Positions 49,354-58,595 of a stretch of 64,000 nt of DNA are shown here, piece by piece; positions within the stretch are counted from its first letter, which is position 1, and every line of letters starts with the position of its first letter. The stretch lies in NCBI RefSeq assembly GCF_900099835.1, contig NZ_FNKP01000004.1, positions 186,001 through 250,000 on the forward strand, in the 5' to 3' direction. The notes under the pieces were generated by a model. The model had not been told where the DNA came from and searched no databases. It saw only the letters and a program-made list of their open reading frames with translations. The DNA is from Paraburkholderia fungorum. GTDB taxonomy: Bacteria; Pseudomonadota; Gammaproteobacteria; Burkholderiales; Burkholderiaceae. Position numbers and translations under genes: made by a program.

Positions 49354-50364
49354 TCATACGCGCATGACAATTTTTCCAAAATGCTGACCGCTTCGCAGGT
49401 ACGCATATGCGCTGACCGCATCTTCAAAATCAAACAACCGATCAACTACGGGAACCAGACGCTGCTCGTTGATGAAGGTATTCATCGCAGTGAAGTGCGA
49501 CGTTGATCCAACGGTGATGCCCAGGATGTCCGCATTCATACTTTGTAGTCTCGCAAGATTCGGGGTAGGTCCGAACCCGGTCAGTACTCCGATTTGTGCG
49601 ATCTTGCCACTGGCCGCCACCGCTCTTAAAGAGCGCTCAAACGTCTCCGGGCCGCCGAGTTCTAGAATGTGACTCACCCCTTGGCCGTCTGTCTCCGCTA
49701 TCACTGCCTTGTCCCACTCCGGCGTGGTCTTGTAGTTGATCAATACAGAAGCGCCAAGACTTGCTGCGCGTTCCAGTTTCTCATCTGAAGACGACAACAC
49801 AATAACCCGCGCGCCTTTCGCCACTGCGAATTGAAGAGCAAATAGCGCAACGCCGCCGGTCCCCTGTACCAGTACCGTGCTAGTGGCACCCACCTGACCC
49901 CGCGCGATCAGTCCCTGCCACGCTGTAACAGCCGCACACGGTAACGCTGCAGCCTGCTCCATAGTAAGGTGCTCCGGTATCGCAACAAGAGCGCTTTCTG
50001 GCAAAACAACGCTTTCAGCAAGAACGCCGTCAGTCACACTGCCACCCAAGGCTGACTTCAGATATTCGCCCTTGAATGGACCGTCGAGCCAGTCGCGAAA
50101 AAAGGAAGCGGCGACCCTGTCTCCAACTTTCCACCTGATGACCTTATCGCCGATTGCTGAAACTTGCCCAGCGGCATCCGAAAGTGGAATACGCCCGTCG
50201 TAGTCGCCGTTGGCAGCATTATCGAGCACGATCAAATCACGATAATTCAGGCTGACAGCCTTAACCCGGATGCGCACCTCGAAAGGGCCGGGAACCGGGG
50301 TAGCGTCTTCCGTGACAACCGGGACTACGGTATCGCTGCGTCGCAGTAAGCGATAGCTACGCAT
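49354..50364 (-). CDS. Zinc-free MDR-family NAD(P)-dependent alcohol dehydrogenase / quinone-oxidoreductase-like
   Basis: 336 residues. MDR fold: N-terminal GroES-like domain (RIRVKAVSLNYRDLIVLD), Rossmann domain with VLVQGTGGVALFALQFA, then HILELGGPETFERSL. No cysteine zinc ligands in the usual catalytic position, which resembles the quinone oxidoreductase branch. Divergent from a MerR regulator, with an operator between, so probably induced by an electrophile or aldehyde. Confidence 0.85.
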   Translation of the reverse strand: MRSYRLLRRSDTVVPVVTEDATPVPGPFEVRIRVKAVSLNYRDLIVLDNAANGDYDGRIPLSDAAGQVSAIGDKVIRWKVGDRVAASFFRDWLDGPFKGEYLKSALGGSVTDGVLAESVVLPESALVAIPEHLTMEQAAALPCAAVTAWQGLIARGQVGATSTVLVQGTGGVALFALQFAVAKGARVIVLSSSDEKLERAASLGASVLINYKTTPEWDKAVIAETDGQGVSHILELGGPETFERSLRAVAASGKIAQIGVLTGFGPTPNLARLQSMNADILGITVGSTSHFTAMNTFINEQRLVPVVDRLFDFEDAVSAYAYLRSGQHFGKIVMRV

Positions 50365-50402
50365 CTATTTCTCCTCGATGAGAACGCCATTTATCATTCG
50401 CA

Positions 50403-50433
50403 GGTTAAACTCTGACAGCGCTGTTAACGTCAA
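50403..50433 (-). promoter_or_regulatory. MerR-type promoter of the dehydrogenase gene
   Basis: Minus strand: -35 TTGACG (50428-50433), 18-19 bp spacer with the perfect palindrome ACAGCGCTGT (50415-50424), -10 TTTAAC or TTAACC (50403-50409). The long spacer with a centred palindrome is the classical MerR-activated design. Confidence 0.75.
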
Positions 50434-50442
50434 GGGGAAATC

Positions 50443-50823
50443 GTGAAAATCGGTGAGTTGTCACGCCACAGCGGCGTGAGCGTGCGAATGTTGCGTTACT
50501 ACGAATCAGAGGGGGTGCTTACCCCCGCACGAACCAGTGCCGGTTACCGTGAATTCGATGCGGTAGCTGTAGAAACACTGAAACGTATCCAGATGTTGAC
50601 CTCAGCAGGGCTGAAGCTCGAAACCATTCGCCAGCTGCTTCCGTGCGTGCGCAGCACTGAGCCGACGTTTGAACCGTGTAGCGAAATGCGGGCAATCCTG
50701 CGACAACAGATTGAGTTGTTGGATTCCCGCATGGCAACGCTGTCGAACAGCAGGCAGATTCTTTCCCGCTTTCTATTTGACGCAGCAAATGATCCGGGTA
50801 AGAGCCAGAAAGTTCGGCAATGA
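50443..50823 (+). CDS. MerR-family transcriptional regulator
   Basis: 126 residues, AGGGGA upstream. N-terminal winged helix-turn-helix MKIGELSRHSGVSVRMLRYY, ESEGVLTPARTSAGYREF, then a dimerisation helix. Two cysteines (LPCVRS, EPCSEM) in the effector part could sense redox or electrophiles. Divergent from the dehydrogenase gene and presumably its activator. Confidence 0.9.
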   Translation: MKIGELSRHSGVSVRMLRYYESEGVLTPARTSAGYREFDAVAVETLKRIQMLTSAGLKLETIRQLLPCVRSTEPTFEPCSEMRAILRQQIELLDSRMATLSNSRQILSRFLFDAANDPGKSQKVRQ

Positions 50824-51431
50824 TGAAATCGCTTGCGGACTAGCTAATCGAGCAGATATGCAGCTCGCCTTTGAATGTCCGCTTCTTCAATTGTGACAGA
50901 CCGCTCGGGGTCGATGACGGTCCGCTGCGCGTCGGGCACAAGTCGGCCACTTGGGGACGTTGGCCGACGACCGTCGATAGACTCCCGAAAGTCTCCTACG
51001 CTCGCGCAACAGACCTTGGAGGTCAGCACGCGCCAAGTGCGACACGGAACGTCGAAAAGGCACTTTAGCGCGTGGAGTAAAGCCGTTGATGCGAACCGGA
51101 GCAGTGCCAGCGGACTTCCACTGAACACGAGACTACGGGGATGTGCCGCACCGGCATGTGTGTCACTGCGATGTCGCCCTAGCGCGTGACAAACACCGTG
51201 GTCTCGGATTCATACGCGATCCGCACGTGACTATGGCGCGTGAGCGACTGCATCACTTTCACGAGTTCAGGGCGGCTGACCCGGACCGAATGCGCGCTAC
51301 CAAGGAGCAGGCTCTAACCTCGGAAGGAATTTATATATGCCATCTGCATAGTTAGACAGAAGTAGGCGAGCCATCGTGCGACAGGATGCGGCCACAAGGA
51401 TCCAGTGGACGGAAGTCTCGAAAGCGGACGA
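50824..51431. other. 600-bp region without a supported gene
   Basis: Short overlapping frames only; none has a ribosome site or recognisable content. Confidence 0.4.
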
Positions 51432-51848
51432 TCAACAACGGCTATGTAGCTGTGCGATATTCGGGTCACTGACACGTGAATGAGAGGCAACCGTAGCAAG
51501 AATGACCTGCAATTCCGCTGGTTTTGCGAAGTGATGGTCAAAACCGGACAGGAGGGATTCAGCTCTTTCGGACGGCGACGACAATCCGGACACCGCCACA
51601 AGCAGTGGCGCGGAGCGGCGCCTGAGACGCCTGATTTCTCTGGCCACCGTCCGACCGTCGAGTTTAGGCATCTGAATGTCGAGAATGACAAGCGCCGGAA
51701 GCCACCGGCAATACTCGGTCAAAGCACCCTCTCCGTCTTGAGTGGCCCGAACCTCGTAGCCGTGCAGCTGGAAATACTGGACGTATGCGGCGAGCAAGTT
51801 GGGGTCATCATCTGCGACAAGTAAGTGGTGAGTGCGGATGGGGAGCAT
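51432..51848 (-). CDS. Response regulator receiver protein (CheY-like)
   Basis: 138 residues from ATG 51848 (AGGAGA upstream). Receiver domain: acidic pocket VADDDPN (13-15), phospho-Asp57 in VILDIQMPKLDG, Ser87 in VAVSGLSS, Lys109 in HFAKPAE. No output domain. Divergent from a histidine kinase gene 131 bp away, probably its partner. Confidence 0.85.
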   Translation of the reverse strand: MLPIRTHHLLVADDDPNLLAAYVQYFQLHGYEVRATQDGEGALTEYCRWLPALVILDIQMPKLDGRTVAREIRRLRRRSAPLLVAVSGLSSPSERAESLLSGFDHHFAKPAELQVILATVASHSRVSDPNIAQLHSRC

Positions 51849-51978
51849 GTCGGTTCTCCTGACGGTCCTGTTTTGACGCAAATGGCGGGCCCGGCGGGAT
51901 CTGGCGATAATTGCGCGTAGGATGAGGGTGGCAGAGATATCCGGTTCACGGTTTCTTTGCCACTTCTTCGAGGCTGAC

Positions 51979-53100
51979 ATGCGGCTGGCTGACTTCATCT
52001 TGTGTAACATGGAACTAATCGTGGCGCAATGGGAGGCGTTTGCCGGCACTCTGTTGCCGGCCGCCGCAAACATGAAGCCGCCAGCTTTACGCGACCACGC
52101 GCCGCAGATCCTGGAGGCGATCGCAAAGGATCTGTCGGCCGCGCAGACGAGGGAAGCACAACTCGAAAAGTCGAGGGGCCACGCCCCAAGCCTGATCGAT
52201 GCTCCTGAGACCGCCGCGCAGATGCACGCAATTCTGCGGGCGCGAAGCGGTTTCGACGTCAAACAACTGGTAGCAGAATACCGCGCGCTCCGCGCCAGCG
52301 TCCTGCGTCTATGGATGGATCGGTGCTCGCGTGACGTACTCGATATGGACGACGTCATCCGGCTCAACGAGGCAATCGATCAGGCCGTCTCAGAATCGCT
52401 CGGCGACTTCAGCGCTCAGGTGGACCAGGCGCGCAACCTGTTACTTGGGATGCTTGGGCACGACATGCGCAGTCCGCTTCAAACCATCCAGACGACGGCT
52501 TCGTATCTCGTCGCGTTGAACGCCGGGGAGCGTGTGACAAGTGCTGCAGATCGCCTGATCAGAAGCGGCGCCCGCATGCAGTCTCTTTTAGACGATCTAT
52601 GCGACTTCAACCGGACGAAACTGGGTCTGGGCATCGCGATCGCTCCGACCCTCGTCGACCTGGCGGCTGTCTTCGGCGACGAGCTGGACCAGGTTCGCGC
52701 GAACCATCCCGGTCGCCAGCTTGAACTGGAGGTACGGGGAAATATTGAAGGTATTTGGGACGGCCCGCGTCTGCAGCAAATGCTTGGCAATCTCGTTCTG
52801 AACGCAATTAGGTATGGCGCGCCGAACACGGTTGTGCGAGTCGTTGTGATCGGTGAGAAGGCGGACGTGCGTATCGTGGTCGCAAACAGCGGACCGACGA
52901 TTGAACCGTTAGCCCTGCAACAGATCTTCGAGCCGCTAACGCGCGGCGAGGGTCAGAGCGAACGATATGATGAGGGCAGCCACCTCGGCCTCGGACTGTA
53001 TATCGTGCGCGAAATTGTGAAGGCACATGGAGGCGAAATCGATGTGCGGTCCGAGCAATGCGAAACTGAATTCGCGGTACAGCTGCCGCGTAACAGGTAG
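51979..53100 (+). CDS. Sensor histidine kinase with RsbRD-like N-terminus
   Basis: 373 residues from ATG 51979 (GAGGCTGAC upstream; an in-frame ATG at 51922 is less likely). The N-terminal about 150 residues resemble the RsbRD sensor domain, cytoplasmic, without membrane spans. HisKA H-box LGHDMRSPLQ, N-box LGNLVLNAIRYGA, G-box HLGLGLYIVREIV. Soluble kinase for the adjacent receiver protein; the signal is unknown. Confidence 0.85.
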   Translation: MRLADFILCNMELIVAQWEAFAGTLLPAAANMKPPALRDHAPQILEAIAKDLSAAQTREAQLEKSRGHAPSLIDAPETAAQMHAILRARSGFDVKQLVAEYRALRASVLRLWMDRCSRDVLDMDDVIRLNEAIDQAVSESLGDFSAQVDQARNLLLGMLGHDMRSPLQTIQTTASYLVALNAGERVTSAADRLIRSGARMQSLLDDLCDFNRTKLGLGIAIAPTLVDLAAVFGDELDQVRANHPGRQLELEVRGNIEGIWDGPRLQQMLGNLVLNAIRYGAPNTVVRVVVIGEKADVRIVVANSGPTIEPLALQQIFEPLTRGEGQSERYDEGSHLGLGLYIVREIVKAHGGEIDVRSEQCETEFAVQLPRNR

Positions 53101-53518
53101 CTATTCATTGTGCCGTTGGTCGAAGGCAAAGAAGTCATCCACGCAAATAACTCCCAACCTCAGCGCAAGCATCGACAATCAAACTCGCGAAGAGTCAGCG
53201 TCACGTCGCAGACGTGTCCGTCAGAGCACCGATGCTGGCTGCGTGCGCCCGGTCAAATAACAAAGTTTGCACTCTGGGCATAGCGCGTGCTGCAGAACGT
53301 TCGGTACTGCGGTGCCATGCCTGGCAATTTTGCCGCGCATCCGCCAGAGCGTCCGCTCTGAGAGCCGGGCGCCCATCGTTGGGTGCGGACAACCATCTGG
53401 TTGTGCCGCTGTCCGGGTTGATCCATGGTCGTACGCGATTCCTGACGGGTTCAGGGGCACTTCCGTTCCCTGTTTAATCCCACAACGAGCTGCGTTGGCC
53501 AGTCACCGGAGAAGTCTC
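53101..53518. other. Region before the Mn catalase gene, no gene called
   Basis: About 420 bp. The catalase frame is open through much of it, but the first start with a ribosome site (CGGAGAAG) is ATG 53519. Confidence 0.4.
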
Positions 53519-54391
53519 ATGTTTATACATAACAAACGCCTCCAATACACCGTGCGAGTTGCCGCACCGAACCCGGGTCTTGCAAATTTGCTACTGGAGC
53601 AATTCGGCGGACCACAGGGAGAGCTTGGCGCCGCATGCCGATACTTCACCCAGGGTGTCGGCGAAGATGATCCTGGCCGCAAGGATATGCTGTTCGATAT
53701 CGCAACCGAAGAACTCAGCCATCTGGAGATTGTTGGCTCGATCGTTGCGATGCTTAACAAAAGTGCAAAGGGTCAACTTGCCGAAGCCGTCGAAGCGGAG
53801 GCCGAGCTGTATCGTTCGATGACCGGTGGCGGAAACGACTCGCATACGACCGCTTTGCTATATGGTGGCGGTCCGGTCCTGACCAATTCCGCCGGAGTAC
53901 CCTGGAGCGCGGCCTATGTCGACACGATCGGCGAACCGACGGCCGATCTGCGGTCAAACATTGCGGCGGAGGCTCGCGCGAAAATCGTCTATGAACGCCT
54001 CATCAATGTCACTGACGACCCGGGCATCAAGGAAACACTTGGCTTTCTGATGACACGCGAAATCGCACACCAGAAGTCGTTCGAGAAGGCATTGCATTCG
54101 ATCCAGCCCAACTTTCCTCAGGGCAAGCTGCCTGGCGTGCCGCAGTACACGAGCGTGTACTACAAGATGTCGAAAGGCGATGATGCGCCGCGCGGGCCGT
54201 GGAACGAGGGGCCGGACTGGGAGTTCGTCGAATCTCCGGAGCCCGCGGTTGACGGAGGGGATGGAACGGCCACGGTTAATGTATCGAAAGTGGACGTAAA
54301 GGTGCTGCAGTCGATGGCATCTAGGACTGCGTCAGATACGACTTCGGATCCAACGACGGGTGCAGACCTTGGTATGGGTCAGACCGTCTGA
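53519..54391 (+). CDS. Manganese catalase
   Basis: 290 residues. Ferritin-like four-helix core with the dinuclear Mn ligands: Glu in GPQGELGAACRYF, EELSHLEIVGS (Glu and His), Glu in NIAAEARAKIVYERL and EIAHQKSFEKAL (Glu and His). C-terminal Gly/Asp/Thr-rich tail. It removes hydrogen peroxide in the cytoplasm. ATG 53519 fits the family N-terminus MFIHNKRLQYTVRV. Monocistronic. Confidence 0.95.
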   Translation: MFIHNKRLQYTVRVAAPNPGLANLLLEQFGGPQGELGAACRYFTQGVGEDDPGRKDMLFDIATEELSHLEIVGSIVAMLNKSAKGQLAEAVEAEAELYRSMTGGGNDSHTTALLYGGGPVLTNSAGVPWSAAYVDTIGEPTADLRSNIAAEARAKIVYERLINVTDDPGIKETLGFLMTREIAHQKSFEKALHSIQPNFPQGKLPGVPQYTSVYYKMSKGDDAPRGPWNEGPDWEFVESPEPAVDGGDGTATVNVSKVDVKVLQSMASRTASDTTSDPTTGADLGMGQTV

Positions 54392-54777
54392 CGCTGCAGG
54401 CAAATGCGCGGCTGTTAACACGGCCGTGCGTTATTTGCCTCGCGCCCTTCTCGAATGTCTCTTTCGAAAAAGTTCAAGGACCTTTGTGGGTCGATTTCTG
54501 CCGACCGCGTCGGACAGCAGGCGGCGGCCATGAACGGTCAGCGGGCCTCACGTTCGAACTGCTGTTCGCGTGCCATCTTGTGACGTTGACGATCGACTCT
54601 GATCCCGACTGGATCAGTTTCTGGCGGAAATCAACAGCCCAATGCGCTTCAAACTACGGGAACAGCGCGTCTGATAAGCGTCGGTCGCGAAACTTTCAAA
54701 GACGCCAGCGTTTCGCCGGCCTTTCCCGCGCTCGTCGTGCCGACGAACTGGCGTTTCGTTTGACGCGCCAAAATCCA
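54392..54777. other. About 390 bp without a supported gene
   Basis: Downstream of the Mn catalase. Overlapping frames on both strands; nothing recognisable. Confidence 0.4.
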
Positions 54778-54966
54778 CTAAATTATCCGACCGCCAGCAC
54801 CGAGCCACTTCCGGGCTTCTCGTATCCACTGTTTGGGTGCTCTTTGAGGGATACGGACAGGCACCGTCGGTACTACCGGCACACCACCGTCGGCGCGGGT
54901 CTCCTGCAGAGCCCGCCACCTCTTGCTTTCTTCGAGTTCTTCAAGGTTGACTTGATCGTCGATCAT
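54778..54966 (-). CDS. 62-residue protein behind the HicB-like gene, tentative
   Basis: ATG 54966 (or GTG 54975) with AGG upstream; it overlaps the HicB-like stop by about 26 bp. Charged N-terminus (LEELEESKRWRALQ) and a basic C-terminus (PQRAPKQWIREARKWLG). It is not HicA-like. May be a real third gene of the operon. Confidence 0.4.
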   Translation of the reverse strand: MIDDQVNLEELEESKRWRALQETRADGGVPVVPTVPVRIPQRAPKQWIREARKWLGAGGRII

Positions 54967-55426
54967 AATTTGCACCTAATATAGAGATAAAACTCTTCGC
55001 TAGGGACGAAGGCGTCTGCGCCATTCGCGACGCTCGGTTCTCTTCCAGTTCGTGCATCGCCGCCCGCGAAAAGAAGGCAGCCCGCGTCATATGATGTTCC
55101 GCTGCTGCCGCGTCGACGCGATCAAGCAGGGTGTCGAGAATGTTAAACCGGAGTTCGACGGCTGTCGAAGACACGCGTGCCAGATCGATATCGATGAACA
55201 CCCAAAGTCCATCGCTGCCATCCGCTCTGAGAGCGCGTAGCTCTGTGTCACTGGTTGGTGCGGAAATTGGCTGATCACTACCGTCATATGCCTGCTCGAT
55301 GACCTGCTGCGCGTTGAGTTCGATTTCTGCGCGGGAACTTCCGATCAGGTCGACTCGCGGAAAATCGGGAAAATGCGCATGCAACTGGGTACTGCTGATG
55401 CGATTGACGTAAAGCGGATATTTCAT
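54941..55426 (-). CDS. HicB-like antitoxin-family protein
   Basis: 161 residues from ATG 55426. The start MKYPLYVNRISSTQLHAHFP, then DFPRVDLIGSSRAEIELNAQ, is the partial RNase H-like fold of HicB antitoxins; the C-terminus (RVDAAAAEHHMTRAAFFSRA) looks like a ribbon-helix-helix DNA-binding domain. No HicA toxin is next to it, so it may be an orphan or regulate another partner. Confidence 0.7.
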   Translation of the reverse strand: MKYPLYVNRISSTQLHAHFPDFPRVDLIGSSRAEIELNAQQVIEQAYDGSDQPISAPTSDTELRALRADGSDGLWVFIDIDLARVSSTAVELRFNILDTLLDRVDAAAAEHHMTRAAFFSRAAMHELEENRASRMAQTPSSLAKSFISILGANYDRRSSQP

Positions 55427-55473
55427 GGTAGGGCTCGATCTTGCCAACGGACGGAAATGTGTACGTGCGCGAC

Positions 55474-55746
55474 TCACAACTGCGCCGGTTGAATTTTGCC
55501 GTCGATAATGTCCTTGCCATATTGCAATGCAAGGTTTAGTGCATCGACGGATAGAGCGGGTTCGCTGCCTGCAAACTGCACCGCATAACGCTCTGTCCCG
55601 GCATTGGAAGACGGTCCCGCATCAATCCTTACGACCGATGCAAAGCGCCTAGGCCCTTTGGCATATGGGTCCCGGTGCAGGGGGAAGACCTGATTTGAAT
55701 AGGCGCGCAGTTCGTGCCCCCTGTATTCGATGGTTGGAATAGTCAT
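55474..55746 (-). CDS. Small hypothetical protein of Burkholderiaceae type
   Basis: 90 residues: YRGHELRAYSNQVFPLHRDP, RRFASVVRIDAG, ERYAVQFAGS and a C-terminal helix (DALNLALQYGKDIIDG). Beta-rich small domain as in many short Burkholderia proteins. It lies 47 bp upstream of the HicB-like gene, same strand. Role unknown. Confidence 0.6.
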   Translation of the reverse strand: MTIPTIEYRGHELRAYSNQVFPLHRDPYAKGPRRFASVVRIDAGPSSNAGTERYAVQFAGSEPALSVDALNLALQYGKDIIDGKIQPAQL

Positions 55747-56634
55747 GATAATGTGTTCCTGTTAAACAGAATTTGAGCGAGTAGCGCTATCCGCAAGCTC
55801 TGCTGCGGTAAGCCGTTTGGTCGAACTGCTATAGCGACACCGAAATCCGCACCAACTTCCGTGAAAGTGCGGCATACGTATGGCCCTTGTTCGGATAGTT
55901 CATGGACGGCGCCACGGCTTGGGCAGGCCATCCCGCCCCCGCTCACGTGACGTGAACGCGGATTTCGGCGCAGAGAACGTGAGGGTGAGCCGCCACTGGG
56001 GCATTCGAAGGCTCTGGGTTGCCTACAGACAGCCGGAAGAGCGCTGGGTTGACTTGTGTCTTCTAACCGCACAGTAACGTTATAGACGGCGCCGCAACCG
56101 GCTTGGTGCTAGGGCCCGAAGGCATTCAAGGCGCTAGCCTTCAAAGAGTTTGCGTATCAAAAAAACAATTTTGCGGACGAATCCACTGTATACCCTCTGC
56201 AGAGGAAGTACAGCGAATCCACCGCACATAAGTAGGCGTGCTCAATAGGGGTATCAACCTCTCACCGACGCGTGACTCCGGGTAGCATGCGCCGTCGGCC
56301 GGGCTCTGGATGCCGAGCCTAGATATGTCATCAGCGAATGGCCGTTTGGGGTTAGCCTTGAGACAAACGAAAATGATCACCGAACGGCAGTAACGGGTCG
56401 GGAGTACGCACTGCCGACTGGCCGCTTCGGGGCCGCGGAATTTCACTGACCGCTTTAGAGCGATGAGTTAAGGGAGCGGACCGACGTAGCCCGACCCGTT
56501 GCAGACAATCGCGGTGCATGCATTGACTGTCCGCTCTATGCGCGATTGCTGACAGCGAGCCGGCAGCGATTGATGCGCCGTCGTCGTCACAATGCGAACG
56601 TGGGCCTCTCCTTTAACTTCGCCGGTTGTTTTAG
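55747..56634. other. About 890 bp without a supported gene
   Basis: Frames up to about 109 codons exist, but with no ribosome site or motif. Perhaps decayed DNA next to the metabolic cargo. Confidence 0.4.
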
Positions 56635-57516
56635 TTAAGCAAACAGAGTCGCGTGCCGTCGAATAAAAGCCTCGACTGTCATGGGTGGCGTCCCGGTGAG
56701 GTCCTCGACAACCGTATTCGTACCCGCGAACACGCCATCTTGATAATCAACTGCGACAGACATCAGATGCTGGGCAAACGTATCGCTAAACTTGGCATCG
56801 CTATCCAGGCGCTTCCTGAACAGATCCAGGTCGATCGGCCGATATGTCACTTCACGTCCCAAGGCCTTGCTCATCTCCGAAGCAATCTCGTAGTGATTCA
56901 TTTCCACCGGGCCATGCAATGGATATACCTTTCCTGAATGCGAAACAGGGTCTCTGAGTATGGCGGCAATCACTCGACCCTGGTCTTCTGCCGCAATAGG
57001 CGCATGTCGCCCGTCTCCGAAAGGAAGTTGCAGCACACCTTCCTTCCTGATGCTTGCCACCTGTCCAGGATAGGTCAGCCACTGCGCAAAGAAGGTTGGG
57101 CGAAGGTGTGTGACCGGCGTGCCGGACCAGTCAAAGATTCGCTCGGAAATCCAGTGATCTCGTGCGGCATGACTCTTCGCCGCTTTGCGAGCTGAGATCT
57201 GTGACATGTTCACAATTGCGCGAACTCCCTGCTCACGCGCAGCCTGCGCAAAGTAAGCGCTGGCCGAGACACCGCCTGACTCGATGGGAAATACAAAATA
57301 GGCAGAATAGATACCTTCAAGCACAGCGCTGACGTCGTCGATATCCGAGAGATTTCCAACGACCACCTCGACACCCCGCGCCTTAAGCCGCTCGGACCGG
57401 TCATCCTCCTTTCGGACCAGTGTCCGCACGCGCTCCCCCGCATCTAGAAGCTCATCTGTCGCGGCTCCGCCGGTATCGCCTGTCGCCCCGGCTACAAAGA
57501 TTGTCCGATCAGTCAT
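56635..57516 (-). CDS. NmrA-like NAD(P)-binding protein
   Basis: 293 residues. Rossmann start IFVAGATGDTGGAATDELLD, then RTLVRKEDDRSERLKARGVE and VVGNLSDIDDVSAVLEGI, the atypical short-chain dehydrogenase/NmrA family. HxxxxW-like region with WISERIFDWSGTPVTHLRP. Possibly a redox sensor or reductase. Start of a minus-strand neighbourhood of hydrolases and reductases. Confidence 0.85.
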   Translation of the reverse strand: MTDRTIFVAGATGDTGGAATDELLDAGERVRTLVRKEDDRSERLKARGVEVVVGNLSDIDDVSAVLEGIYSAYFVFPIESGGVSASAYFAQAAREQGVRAIVNMSQISARKAAKSHAARDHWISERIFDWSGTPVTHLRPTFFAQWLTYPGQVASIRKEGVLQLPFGDGRHAPIAAEDQGRVIAAILRDPVSHSGKVYPLHGPVEMNHYEIASEMSKALGREVTYRPIDLDLFRKRLDSDAKFSDTFAQHLMSVAVDYQDGVFAGTNTVVEDLTGTPPMTVEAFIRRHATLFA

Positions 57517-57584
57517 GCAATGTCTCCAGAAATTGCTTCAAGCTGGTGCGCGTACCTCTCGCACATTCCGCCGAAGGCTCGCGC

Positions 57585-58595
57585 CTATAGTGCATGCGCC
57601 TTGAGCCACGCACGGATCGACTGGACAAGCTCGGCTTTGCGTTCGAGAGGAAGCCAATGTCCAGCGGGAAGGTTCGCGACGGAAAGGTCTGTACAACTGG
57701 CATGCATGGGTTCGCCGAGCCGGCCGCGGTTGATGTCGCAGATCGCATCCCAATCGCCATTCACGAACAGGACGGGTTGATGCAGACGGCCATTGTCGGG
57801 TGCGGTTGAAGTGTAGGCGATGTTGACCGCGTCGTTCAGGTACCACGAATTGGCTGGGCGGAATCCACTGTCGCGAAACGACTGGACCAAAGCATCGAAG
57901 TCAGCAGATGGCCACATTGTCGGGTCAGGGGGCGTGGCCGGGGCGCGATGAGCTGAGCCATAGCGCCCACCGTTATTTGTGATCAAGGCCGACGGAGAGA
58001 CCATGCCCGCGGACGCAGGATTTCCTGGGCGATACAGTGATGCCAACGCCGCAGAGAGGTCTGCCTCGAAGTCACTTACCGTCTGTTCGAAGTGGGTCAG
58101 GTAAAACCGATAGTAATCCCACTGTCCGTCGGGATGAAGGTGGAGCGGGTACAGCTGTCGATCGATGAGCGGCAAAAGGCTGGGCAGCGCGAAGCCGTCC
58201 GGGAAATAGGGCACCGAAATCAGTACCTGGCCGCGACTGCGGTCGCTGTGCTGTGCGGCAAGCGTCCCGACCACCGGGCTTCCCCAGTCATGCCCGACCC
58301 AGATTGCCGGACGCCCTCCCAAATGGTCGTGGAACTCGACCATGTCCTGAACGATCTCGCTCAGGGCGTAGGCCTCGGGCGCGGTCGGACTCGACGAGCC
58401 GCCGTAGCCGCGCATGTCTGGCGCGACGCAACGCCAGCCTTCAGCCGAAAATGCCTCGAGCTGGGCGCGCCACATCAGGCCAATTCCCGGCCAGCCATGA
58501 ATGAAAACCATCACGGGCCCATCGGCCGGTCCGCACTCCCAGTAATGTGTCGTGTGACGTGGCGAGGTGAAGGTGCGCGCGCTCAGTTCAGTCAT
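57585..58595 (-). CDS. Alpha/beta hydrolase (epoxide-hydrolase-like)
   Basis: 336 residues. Oxyanion motif HGWPG (33-37), nucleophile Asp103 in VGHDWGSPVVG, and late FVNGDWDAICD (acid) and LPAGHWLPLERK (His). An Asp nucleophile indicates epoxide hydrolase or haloacid-type activity rather than an esterase. Overlaps the aldo-keto reductase gene's stop by 8 bp, so co-transcribed with it. Confidence 0.85.
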   Translation of the reverse strand: MTELSARTFTSPRHTTHYWECGPADGPVMVFIHGWPGIGLMWRAQLEAFSAEGWRCVAPDMRGYGGSSSPTAPEAYALSEIVQDMVEFHDHLGGRPAIWVGHDWGSPVVGTLAAQHSDRSRGQVLISVPYFPDGFALPSLLPLIDRQLYPLHLHPDGQWDYYRFYLTHFEQTVSDFEADLSAALASLYRPGNPASAGMVSPSALITNNGGRYGSAHRAPATPPDPTMWPSADFDALVQSFRDSGFRPANSWYLNDAVNIAYTSTAPDNGRLHQPVLFVNGDWDAICDINRGRLGEPMHASCTDLSVANLPAGHWLPLERKAELVQSIRAWLKAHAL

